A stretch of DNA of 37,849 nt from Lutibaculum baratangense AMV1. Lineage in GTDB: Bacteria; Pseudomonadota; Alphaproteobacteria; Rhizobiales; Tepidamorphaceae. The stretch spans positions 1 through 37,849 of the forward strand of contig NZ_AWXZ01000004.1 of NCBI RefSeq assembly GCF_000496075.1, given 5' to 3'. Below are positions 25,281 to 32,284 of the stretch, one piece after another. The position numbers were made by a program, and so were the translations under genes. The stretch's first letter is position 1. Each line of letters begins with the position of its first letter. The notes under the pieces are model-generated. The model was not told the DNA's origin. It did no database searches and saw only the letters and a program-made list of their open reading frames with translations.

Positions 25281-25778
25281 CTAGTTGTCGTCGTTCCCGC
25301 GGTTCCAGCGCGGTCCCATCTCGTCCATCTCGAGCTGGCCGTCGCCGTTCTCGTCGAGATAGCCGAACATCCGGGCGTGCATCGACTGGAACTCCTCGAG
25401 CGACAGCTTCCCGTCGCCGTCGGTGTCCATCATGATGATCATCATCTGCGGCCCCATCATGCCGCCGCCCATCATCATGCCGGGACCCATCATGTCCGGT
25501 CCCCAGCCGCCGCCTCGACCCCAGCCGCGGCCCATCATGCCCCGGCCCCAGTTCTCCTCGTCCATCATCCACGGGCCCATGCCGCGCCAGGGCATCATGC
25601 CCCAGCCGCCATAGGAACGGGCATCACCCTGCGGGCCCTGCTGGTCCTGCATCATGCCCTGGCCCTGCTGGTTCATCATCGAACCCTGTCCCGTCGTCTG
25701 CCCTTGCTGGGCGTGGGCGGTCGCCAGCCCGGCGGCGAGCGCGAGGGCAGAGAGGGAAAGCGTCGAAAGCCTGATCAT
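25281..25778 (-). CDS. Secreted Met-rich EF-hand protein
   Basis: The 165-residue protein has a signal peptide ending AHA (about residue 23), a long Met/Gly/Trp/Pro-rich stretch (about 34-117, with runs such as MMGPGMMMGGGMMGPQMM) and two EF-hand loops, DTDGDGKLSLEE (118-129) and DENGDGQLEMDE (142-153). Met-rich segments of this kind bind Cu(I) in periplasmic copper proteins; the EF hands should bind calcium. I infer a periplasmic copper buffer. AGGAG precedes the ATG at 25778. It lies 99 bases downstream of leader ORF copy D. Confidence 0.82.
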   Translation of the reverse strand: MIRLSTLSLSALALAAGLATAHAQQGQTTGQGSMMNQQGQGMMQDQQGPQGDARSYGGWGMMPWRGMGPWMMDEENWGRGMMGRGWGRGGGWGPDMMGPGMMMGGGMMGPQMMIIMMDTDGDGKLSLEEFQSMHARMFGYLDENGDGQLEMDEMGPRWNRGNDDN

Positions 25779-25877
25779 CTCGATCTCCTGAAAGGTGGTG
25801 TTGCGGCCGGTTCCGCCTGCCGGAACCATTGCCTGTCCGAGGTTGCAGACGTCCCGGAAGCGAACTTCCGGAGCCGG

Positions 25878-26261
25878 TCACGCAAGCTTCGGAGGCGGCG
25901 CAGCGGGGGCGGAGATCACGTCTGGATGGACTTGAGACGAGGCTCCCGATCGTGGAGCGATACGACGCTCCGTTGCCAGAACGACGGGAGGCGACGGGAG
26001 GAAGGCGGAGCATGTGGCATGGCCGGAATGCCCGAGGCAGCCGGCGGGCTCGGTCAGGGGGACACAGCCATGTCCGTGAGTTGAGACGCTTTCATACCCG
26101 GCACACATGCCGGACCCGCCGGCTAGCGCAGCGTGAGCATGCCCTGGAGCGACAGCGAGAAGGAACGCAAGGCCGACCAGCACCCCGAAGAGACGCTGAA
26201 GCGGTGCTGGAGGTCGGCAATCCCGTTGTCCGCGTGCGCGTTGCATTCCCGTGCCGTCCAT
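25878..26261 (-). CDS. Small secreted-type Cys/His protein, candidate copper leader ORF (copy D)
   Basis: This 127-residue ORF has a hydrophobic segment and signal-like end AHA (about 22-44), four Cys after it (Cys53, 66, 75, 84) with His-rich surroundings (THGHGC, HSGHATC), the FLPSPPVVL segment that parallels VLPP and VLSP of copies A and B, and the diverged tail ISAPAAPPPKLA before TGA. It is the most diverged of the four. The start is uncertain (26261 or 26246, no strong ribosome site). It lies 99 bases upstream of the Met-rich EF-hand gene. Confidence 0.58.
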   Translation of the reverse strand: MDGTGMQRARGQRDCRPPAPLQRLFGVLVGLAFLLAVAPGHAHAALAGGSGMCAGYESVSTHGHGCVPLTEPAGCLGHSGHATCSAFLPSPPVVLATERRIAPRSGASSQVHPDVISAPAAPPPKLA

Positions 26262-26372
26262 AGTCCGGATTGAATATGAGGGTCGCCCACTGGCCGCGTC
26301 CGCGCAAGGTCGGGGGCAGTCCGTAGTGTCCCGGACGTTGCACGCCTGCGTTGGGAACCCTATTGGAGAACC

Positions 26373-26615
26373 ATGCGGAGAGTCCTGCCGGCCCTGTTGG
26401 CCTTCGTGCGCGCGGTGACGACCAGCTTCGGCTGGATGCCGTCGGGCCACGTCGCCGACACCGGCATGGACATGACGGCTGCGGTCGGTAGCGCAGATCA
26501 GGCCGAGCCAGCGGGTCACGCCGACGTTGCCCTTGATGGCTATGGAGTTTCTTTTCTTGCCCGACAGCTCTGGTCGCGTGATCGAGAGTCACGCGAGCTT
26601 GCGGCAGGAAAATAA
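26373..26615 (+). pseudogene. 5' fragment of a small secreted protein gene
   Basis: An ATG with GGAG six bases upstream opens an 80-codon frame. The first 55 residues look like a real secreted protein: signal-like RRVLPALLAFVRAVTTS, then a Met/His-containing stretch (GMDMTAAVGS, AEPAGHAD). After residue 55 the sequence changes to Arg/Ser/Glu-rich text without such character. I read this as the start of a small metal-related gene cut by rearrangement next to IS remnants. It could also be chance. Confidence 0.35.
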
Positions 26616-26769
26616 GACCGCGCTACGACCGCTTTCCAGAACGCCAGATCGCGGTGCGAATGGCCGAGTTGGGCGCAGAGGAGACGGCCCGGGCCTGGTT
26701 ACGAGCCCCCACTCCGAGGGCCACAGAAGTCCCGACGCCACCACAACGACCAAAGGGAGTTACTTCGAC

Positions 26770-26904
26770 CATCAGAGTGCCACTCAAATGAAAATTGCAG
26801 CCTCTCCCAGTCTAGAGAGGTGCCTGATTTTTTCATCGGAGCTCCACTCCGATGAAAACTCGTAACTGTGGATCTGCGTTGCCTAACTGTGGATAAGTGT
26901 TGTT
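26770..26904. repeat. Cluster of palindromes and tandem repeats, IS-end-like
   Basis: A perfect 12-base palindrome TTTTCATCGGAG (26830-26841) and CTCCGATGAAAA (26847-26858) is preceded at about 26770-26798 by an imperfect copy of the same motif (CATCAGAGTGCCACTCAAATG). It is followed by two tandem 21-base units starting TAACTGTGGAT (26863 and 26884). Several repeated short sites near one end are typical of IS21-family termini, but no istA/istB gene is present. The stretch 26616-26769 shows nothing recognisable. Confidence 0.4.
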
Positions 26905-27029
26905 TTTTGATGAAGTAAGGGGGCGTTCGGGGGGTTCGCCTCGGAGCCTTTGTGGCTCTCGGCGCCAATACCCTTTCGCCGGGCGGGTATCGTGGCACTG
27001 AACTGAATCCAGTGACCCAATGTGAGGGA

Positions 27030-27615
27030 GCACCTCGCACCGGCCGTCCCAGTCGATCCCGATGGCGACCAGTACGGCCTGGCTGGTCACGACGCCGGCC
27101 TCGCGGACCTTCTCGTAACGGGAATCGGGGATGAGGTAGGGGAAGGGCTCGGGAAGTGGCCTGCGGGCGAAGGCCCGGAGGCTCTCGTCCAGGCGATTGT
27201 TGATCGTGGAGATCGCCGAGGCGGAGAAGGCGTGACCGCACAGCTCCTCGGTGATCGCCTTGACCTTCCGCGTCGACACGCCCTGTACGTACATCTCCGC
27301 GAGCGTGGCGACGAGGGCGCGTTCGGAGCGCTGGTAGCGCTCGAAGAGCTCGGTGGAGAAGCGGCCCGAGCGGTCCTGTGGCACGCGCAGCTCAAGCTTG
27401 CCGACGCGGGTGATCAGCGTTCGGGGGTAGTAGCCCGAGCGATAGCCGACGCGTGCCGGCGTCCGCTCGCCCTTCTCGGCGCCGAGCGCATCGATCATCT
27501 CGGCTTCCAGCATTTCCTGGACCACGGCACGCACGACCTCCCGAAGGCTGTCGGGGTTGGCGAGCAGAAGGTCTTTCGCGGCGGCCTCCACGGGCCTAGC
27601 CTCTTTCCTGGTCAT
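27030..27615 (-). pseudogene. IS256-family transposase, 3'-truncated
   Basis: From the ATG at 27615 about 190 residues match the N-terminal half of IS256/mutator-type transposases: ALGAEKGERTPARVGYRSGY, TELFERYQRSERALVATLAEMYVQGVSTRKV and DSRYEKVREAGVV, where the first catalytic Asp lies. Homology ends after AIGIDWDGR near 27040; the frame then reads on to 26833 in unrelated sequence. The second Asp and the Glu of the active site, and about half of the usual 400 residues, are missing. The right element end may lie near 27,705-27,712. Confidence 0.8.
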
Positions 27616-28059
27616 GGCGGGGTCTCCCTCGAGACGCGGTGACGTCGACATCACCAGCCTGCCATGGCCGCCCCCTCCTGCCGATTTTGCAGAACATCCC
27701 GCACACTACTGGCCAACGAGTTCCGCCTCGCCCTACTTCGCCGATGACCTCGCGCCCGTAGCGCTATCCCGCCACCAACAGAAGGGGCAGTCCCAGCCTC
27801 ACCCGCGCCCACGGCGGCGCCACCCTCCAGCACGTCCGGTGGATCGGTCCTTGGAGGTCAGTCGTATCGCTGGAATGAGGAGCCAAAACTCCAGCCTCAT
27901 GAGGAGTGCGGGTTAGCTCACTGGCCGCTCTAGGTGATGCAGGGGGGCCGAGACAGCCAAGAGAACCTCGCATCAGGTCCACAAATATGGTCCACAGAAG
28001 AGGCGCGAGCGCGCCTGAGCCGGGATCTTCGGACCAAGTTCAAGGGCCTTCACGACTTC
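27616..28059. other. Gene-free island edge
   Basis: No gene is recognised in these 444 bases. They hold the probable outer end of the IS256 fragment, a CCTCATGAGG palindrome at 27896-27905, a direct repeat GGTCCACA (27976 and 27989), and a small hairpin AGGCGCG/CGCGCCT (28001-28016). The direct repeat and hairpin lie just before the tRNA-like sequence and might be recombinase sites. Confidence 0.4.
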
Positions 28060-28084
28060 GGTTCGAATCCAGGTCCCCCAGCCA
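28060..28084 (+). other. tRNA 3'-end-like sequence, candidate attachment site
   Basis: GGTTCGAATCC followed by AGGTCCCCCAGCCA has the T-loop, T-stem 3' arm, acceptor 3' arm and CCA of a tRNA. The matching 5' T-stem (CCTGG expected, ACTTCGG found) and the rest of a tRNA are absent upstream. Such 3' remnants mark one end of elements integrated in tRNA genes. A natural-looking terminator follows 13 bases later, as expected if this is the displaced original 3' end. Confidence 0.55.
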
Positions 28085-28097
28085 TTTCCCTTGTTCC

Positions 28098-28123
28098 AAA
28101 GCCCGGGCTTCCGGGCTTTTTTT
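28098..28123 (+). terminator. Intrinsic terminator
   Basis: Stem AAAGCCCGG (28098-28106), loop GCTT, stem CCGGGCTTT (28111-28119) runs into seven T residues. This is the only classical rho-independent terminator I found in the window. It follows the tRNA-like 3' end and would have ended the tRNA transcript. Confidence 0.8.
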
Positions 28124-28191
28124 GGTGTCCGGCCGCCTTCGCCTTCTTCGTCCGCTGTGGCGGCATTGTCTGTCGCGCCCCGGGCCGGGGG

Positions 28192-28797
28192 TCAGTAGAT
28201 GGGCGGGGTGTTGATCCAGAGGACCCGCGTCTCCTCGTCGGCGGCGTTGCGGAAGCGGTGCGGCCGGCGGCTCTTGAAGGTGAAGCTGTCGCCGGGGTGG
28301 AGGAGGAGGCGCTTCTCGTCGACCCACAGCTCGAGCGCCCCGCTGAGCACGACGCCGCCCTCCTCGCCGTCGTGCGAGAACACGTCGTCGCCGGTCGAGC
28401 CGCCGGGCGCGAGGACGATCATCAGGAGCTCGAGGCTGCCGATCGGCTGGGGCGTGAGCAGCTCCTTCACGAGCCGCTTCTCGCCGAAGTCGAGCGTCCT
28501 GCGCGCGCTCCGCCGCACGACGAGGCCCGCCTCGTCCTCCGACGGCACGTCCTCCCCTTCCGCGGCCGGCGCCTCGCCGTGCTCGCTGAAAAGCGTCCCG
28601 ACGGGGATCTTCAGCCCGTTGCTGAGCGCGTAGAGCGACCGCACCGAGGGCGAGGTCAGCCCGCGCTCGATCTTGCTGATCATGCTGACGGACAGGCCGG
28701 TCAGTTCGGATGCCTGCTCGAGGCTCAGCCCCTGCTGCTTGCGGTGGTAGCGCACGCTGCGCCCCACCGATTCGTCCGCCCGGTGCTCCGTCACCAT
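28192..28797 (-). CDS. XRE-family regulator with cupin domain
   Basis: The 201-residue protein has an HTH_3 domain (about residues 12-66, with LSLEQASELTGLSVSMISKIERG) and a C-terminal cupin_2 domain (about 125-195, with GGVVLSGALELWVDEKRLLLHPGDSF and PHRFRNA). This architecture, as in PuuR, senses a small metabolite and represses amine or amino-acid breakdown genes. It is divergent from the FAD oxidase and hydantoinase genes, with a 6-base-arm palindrome in the 127-base gap; it probably represses them and itself. The start at 28797 fits the family length. Confidence 0.9.
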   Translation of the reverse strand: MVTEHRADESVGRSVRYHRKQQGLSLEQASELTGLSVSMISKIERGLTSPSVRSLYALSNGLKIPVGTLFSEHGEAPAAEGEDVPSEDEAGLVVRRSARRTLDFGEKRLVKELLTPQPIGSLELLMIVLAPGGSTGDDVFSHDGEEGGVVLSGALELWVDEKRLLLHPGDSFTFKSRRPHRFRNAADEETRVLWINTPPIY

Positions 28798-28860
28798 CGC
28801 CGCCTCTTGCACGCCGTTCGCCCTCCGCCGTCGCGAGCCACAGCCGGCATGACACGTTTT

Positions 28861-28879
28861 TTTTGATTGAAAGTCAAAA
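28861..28879. promoter_or_regulatory. Candidate operator of the XRE-cupin regulator
   Basis: TTTTGA-TTGAAAG-TCAAAA is a perfect 6-base-arm palindrome in an AT-rich patch that stands out in this GC-rich DNA. It lies between the divergent regulator and oxidase genes. A second small palindrome, GAATG-G-CATTC (28898-28908), follows. Binding is inferred from position. Confidence 0.5.
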
Positions 28880-28924
28880 TCCCTCCTCCTACGCTTGGAA
28901 TGGCATTCAAAGGCAACCGGCGAA

Positions 28925-30223
28925 ATGATGACGGGCGGACACCCCAACTCGCACTGGCGCGCGACGGCGAAGCCCGGCGCGGCCTTCGCGGGGCTCGACG
29001 GCGACCGGCAGGTGGACGCGCTGATCGTCGGGGGCGGCTTCACCGGCCTGTCGACGGCGCGGGAGCTCTCCGGCCGCGGCATCGACTGCGCGGTCGTCGA
29101 GGGTCAGGACATCGGCTGGGGCGCCAGCGGCCGCACCGGCGGCTTCGCGGTGCCGCGCTTCAAGATGAACTATTCCACGCTCGCGCGCGAGCACGGCGAC
29201 GAGGTCGCCCGTGGTCTCTTCGCGCAGGCCGTCGAGGCCGTGGACAGCGTCACGGAGACGGTCGAGGCCTACGGGATCGACTGCGGCTTCCAGCGAAACG
29301 GGCACCTCACCCCCGCGCACAGCCGCACCGCCCTCGCGGGACTTCAGGCGGATGTGGACTGGCTCCGCGGCCGCGCCGGCGACCGCACGGCGAGGATGAT
29401 GTCGCGGGAGGAGGCCGCCGAGGCGCTCGGAACGCAGGTCTATCACGGCGCCTATCTCGACCCGCGCGGCGCCTGCCTCCAGCCCTACGACTACACGCGC
29501 GGCCTCGCCGCCGCCCTGCAGGCGCGCGGCGTGCCGGTCTTCACGGCGAGCCCGGTGGAGGCGCTGCGGCGCGACGGCGGCCGGTGGCTCGCGCAGACGC
29601 CGGGCGGCACCGTCCGCGCGAGGTCCGTCGTCCTCGCCACGAACGCCTACACGCGCCCTCTCCTGCCCGGCGACGATCTTCACCGCCGCGTCGTTCCGGT
29701 CGCGTCGTCGATCATCGCCACCCGGCCGCTGAATTCGCATGAGAGGCAAATCACTCTTCCTTGCGGATTGCCCGTCACCGATACGCGCCGCCTCGTCAGC
29801 TACTTCCGGATACTGCCGACGGGGCAGCTTCTGTTCGGCGGCCGGGGCGACATCACCGGGCGGCGGGACGATCCGGCGGTCTTCCGCACGCTCGAGCGCC
29901 AGCTCGCCCTCACCTATCCGCACCTGAAGGGCATCGAGATCCAGGAGCGATGGGCCGGCATGGTCGCGGTGACGCTCGATTCCTTCCCCCATGTCGGCCG
30001 TCTCGACGACGGCGTCTTCTATGCCCTCGGCTATGGCGGCCGCGGCGTCGCGCTGTCGAGCCTCATGGGCCGCCGCCTCGCCGCGCTCGTCGCGGGCGAG
30101 ACGATCGCCCCCGGCCCGATGGGGGACAGCGGCTTCGACCCCGTGCCCTTCCACGCCTGGCGGCGGACCGGGATGCGCATCATGACCCGGTACTACCAGG
30201 TCCGGGACCTGTTCGAACGATAG
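28925..30223 (+). CDS. FAD-dependent amine/amino-acid oxidase (DAO family)
   Basis: The 432-residue protein has the FAD-binding motif ALIVGGGFTGLSTARELS (about 32-50), the GWGASGRTGGFAVPRF segment and the C-terminal ALGYGGRGVALSSLMGR of glycine-oxidase/PuuB-like enzymes. These oxidise secondary or primary amines such as sarcosine, gamma-glutamylputrescine or methylated amino acids, giving hydrogen peroxide. Next to N-methylhydantoinase genes an N-methyl amino acid such as sarcosine is an attractive substrate, but this is inference. It heads the plus-strand operon, 15 bases before hyuA. Two ATGs, 28925 and 28928, are possible. Confidence 0.88.
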   Translation: MMTGGHPNSHWRATAKPGAAFAGLDGDRQVDALIVGGGFTGLSTARELSGRGIDCAVVEGQDIGWGASGRTGGFAVPRFKMNYSTLAREHGDEVARGLFAQAVEAVDSVTETVEAYGIDCGFQRNGHLTPAHSRTALAGLQADVDWLRGRAGDRTARMMSREEAAEALGTQVYHGAYLDPRGACLQPYDYTRGLAAALQARGVPVFTASPVEALRRDGGRWLAQTPGGTVRARSVVLATNAYTRPLLPGDDLHRRVVPVASSIIATRPLNSHERQITLPCGLPVTDTRRLVSYFRILPTGQLLFGGRGDITGRRDDPAVFRTLERQLALTYPHLKGIEIQERWAGMVAVTLDSFPHVGRLDDGVFYALGYGGRGVALSSLMGRRLAALVAGETIAPGPMGDSGFDPVPFHAWRRTGMRIMTRYYQVRDLFER

Positions 30224-30238
30224 GACACTGAAGAGAGC

Positions 30239-32284
30239 ATGATCGAGATTGGCGTCGATATCGGTGGCACCTTCACGGACGTCGTCTGCCGGGCGGCCGA
30301 CCAGCCGCTGCGGGTGATGAAAGTGCCCACGACCCGCGCCGATCCGAGCCGGGCGGTGCTCGAGGCGGTGCGGCAGCTGAAGGACCAGTGGGACATCGAG
30401 CCCGCCGACGTCGCCCGCTTCGTCCACGGCACCACCGTCGCGACGAACGCCGTGCTCGAGCGCAAGGGCCCCAAGACCGGCCTCCTGACGACGGCCGGCT
30501 TCAAGGACATCCTCGAGATCGGGCGCCAGATGCGGCAGACGATGTACGCCGCCGTGCTCGAGCCCGAGGTGCCGGGCTATCTCGCGCCGGGCGCGTTCCG
30601 CCACGAGATCGGGGAGCGCGTCGCCTTCGACGGCGAAATCGTCCGCCCCCTGAACGAGCAGGACGTGCGCGACGCCGCAGCCAGCCTCGTCGAGGCGGGC
30701 GTCGAGGGCATCGCGATCTGCTTCCTCTTCTCCTTCGTGAACCCCGCGCACGAGCGGCGCGCGGCCGAGATCATCCGGGAAGAGTATCCCGACGTCGCCC
30801 TGTCGCTCTCCTGCGAGGTCGATCCCGCCTTCCGCGAGTACGAGCGGACGGTCGTGACGACGTTCGACGCCTATATCAAGCCGGTGATCGACCGCTACCT
30901 CGCCAATCTCGAGCAGGGCCTCGGGCAGGCGGGCGTGCCGGCGCCGCTCCAGATCATGCAGTCGCGCGGCGGCATCGCCACGAGCGAGGTCGCGCGCCAG
31001 CGGCCGGTGCGGCTCTTCCTGTCCGGCCCCGCGGCGGGCGTGGTCGGCGCGCAGATGGTCGGCCAGTCGGCCGGCATCACCGACCTGATCAGTGTCGACA
31101 TCGGCGGCACGAGCTCCGACATCGCGCTCATTCGCGCCGGGGAGCCGCTGATCCGTCCCGAGGGCCACGTCGCCGGCTACAACATCCGCGTGCCGATGGT
31201 CGACGTGAACGCGATCGGCTCCGGCGGCGGCTCGATCGCCTGGATCGACACGGCCGGCGGCCTGCGCGTCGGGCCGCATTCGGCCGGCTCCGAACCCGGC
31301 CCCGCCTGCTACGACCGCGGCGGCGAGGAGGCGACCGTGACGGACGCCTCGATCGTCCTCGGCTATCTCGACCCCGACTACTTCGCCGGCGGCACCCTGA
31401 AGCTCAGGCCCGAGCTGTCGTTCCGGGTCATCGAGGAGAAGGTGGCGAAGCCCCTCGGCCTGTCGGTCGAGGACGCCGCTCTCGGCATCCACCGCGTCGT
31501 CAACACGCAGATGACCGAGGGCATCCGCCTCGTCTCGATCCGCCAGGGCTACGACCCCCGCGACTTCGCCCTCCTGCCGCTCGGCGGCGCCGGCGGCATC
31601 CATGCGGCCGCCCTCGCCGACGAGCTCGGCATCACCCGCATCCTGATCGCCCGGCACCCCGGCGTGCTCTCGGCCACGGGGCTCCTCTCGGCGGTCGTCG
31701 AGCACGAGACCTCCCTCGCCTTCCCGCAGCGGGTCGACGAACTGTCGCTCGACGACGTCCGCGCGGCGCTGGGCGAGCTCGACGAGCGCTGCGGCGGGCT
31801 GATGCGGAAGGAGCGCGTGCCGCCGGAGGACGTCGAGATCCGCTACTTCGCCGATGTCTGCTTCGTCGGCCAGTCGCATTATCTCGAGGTTCCCTTCACG
31901 CCGGGCGAGGACGCGGCCGAGCAGCTGCGCGACGGCTTCCGGGCGGCGCACCGGCGGGTCTTCGGCCACGCGGCCGACGCGCCGACCCAGGTCGTGAACC
32001 TGCGGGCGATCCACCGCGCCGGCGGCGACACGATCACCGACGAGGCCGCCGACGCCGCGGGCGGCGAGGCCCGCAAGGGCACGCGGCGGATCATCGTCCA
32101 GGGTCACGAGGGACACCTCGAGGCGGCGATCTACGACCGCGAGCGCCTCGCCCCCGGGACGACGCTCGCCGGCCCCGCGATCCTCGAGCAGGCCGACACG
32201 ACGACGGTCGTGCCGCCCGGATGGTCGATCCGCATCCTCGACGGCGGAAACGTCCTCCTCACCCGCGACGGAGCCCAGGGCTGA
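30239..32284 (+). CDS. hyuA: Hydantoinase/oxoprolinase subunit A (HyuA)
   Basis: The 681-residue protein has the hydantoinase A N-terminal domain (about 3-180, beginning IGVDIGGTFTDVV), the main ATP-binding half (about 200-490, with SVDIGGTSSDIALI and GPAAGVVGAQMVG) and the C-terminal domain. With HyuB it forms an ATP-dependent ring-opening hydrolase for hydantoins, N-methylhydantoin or 5-oxoproline; some members are acetone or acetophenone carboxylases, a possibility not excluded. The stop overlaps the hyuB start (TGATG). Confidence 0.93.
   Translation: MIEIGVDIGGTFTDVVCRAADQPLRVMKVPTTRADPSRAVLEAVRQLKDQWDIEPADVARFVHGTTVATNAVLERKGPKTGLLTTAGFKDILEIGRQMRQTMYAAVLEPEVPGYLAPGAFRHEIGERVAFDGEIVRPLNEQDVRDAAASLVEAGVEGIAICFLFSFVNPAHERRAAEIIREEYPDVALSLSCEVDPAFREYERTVVTTFDAYIKPVIDRYLANLEQGLGQAGVPAPLQIMQSRGGIATSEVARQRPVRLFLSGPAAGVVGAQMVGQSAGITDLISVDIGGTSSDIALIRAGEPLIRPEGHVAGYNIRVPMVDVNAIGSGGGSIAWIDTAGGLRVGPHSAGSEPGPACYDRGGEEATVTDASIVLGYLDPDYFAGGTLKLRPELSFRVIEEKVAKPLGLSVEDAALGIHRVVNTQMTEGIRLVSIRQGYDPRDFALLPLGGAGGIHAAALADELGITRILIARHPGVLSATGLLSAVVEHETSLAFPQRVDELSLDDVRAALGELDERCGGLMRKERVPPEDVEIRYFADVCFVGQSHYLEVPFTPGEDAAEQLRDGFRAAHRRVFGHAADAPTQVVNLRAIHRAGGDTITDEAADAAGGEARKGTRRIIVQGHEGHLEAAIYDRERLAPGTTLAGPAILEQADTTTVVPPGWSIRILDGGNVLLTRDGAQG

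Noticed and set aside
26888-26896. DnaA box TGTGGATAA as sign of a replication origin
   Set aside because: It is a single perfect box inside a tandem repeat beside IS remnants; there are no other boxes, no AT-rich unwinding region and no dnaA or rep gene.
26616-28059. Integrase gene of the proposed island
   Set aside because: No tyrosine or serine recombinase motifs are visible in any frame here; if one exists it must lie beyond the left edge.
27943-28085. A complete tRNA or tmRNA gene ending at 28084
   Set aside because: GGGGGCC at about 27943 could pair with GGTCCCC near the end, but no D-arm, anticodon arm or matching T-stem exists, and the distance is wrong for a tRNA. The tmRNA tag-coding part is also absent.
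28907-32116. A 1,069-codon open frame on the minus strand
   Set aside because: It is antisense to the FAD oxidase and hyuA, and its His/Arg/Asp-rich translation is the usual by-product of GC-rich third codon positions in the real genes.
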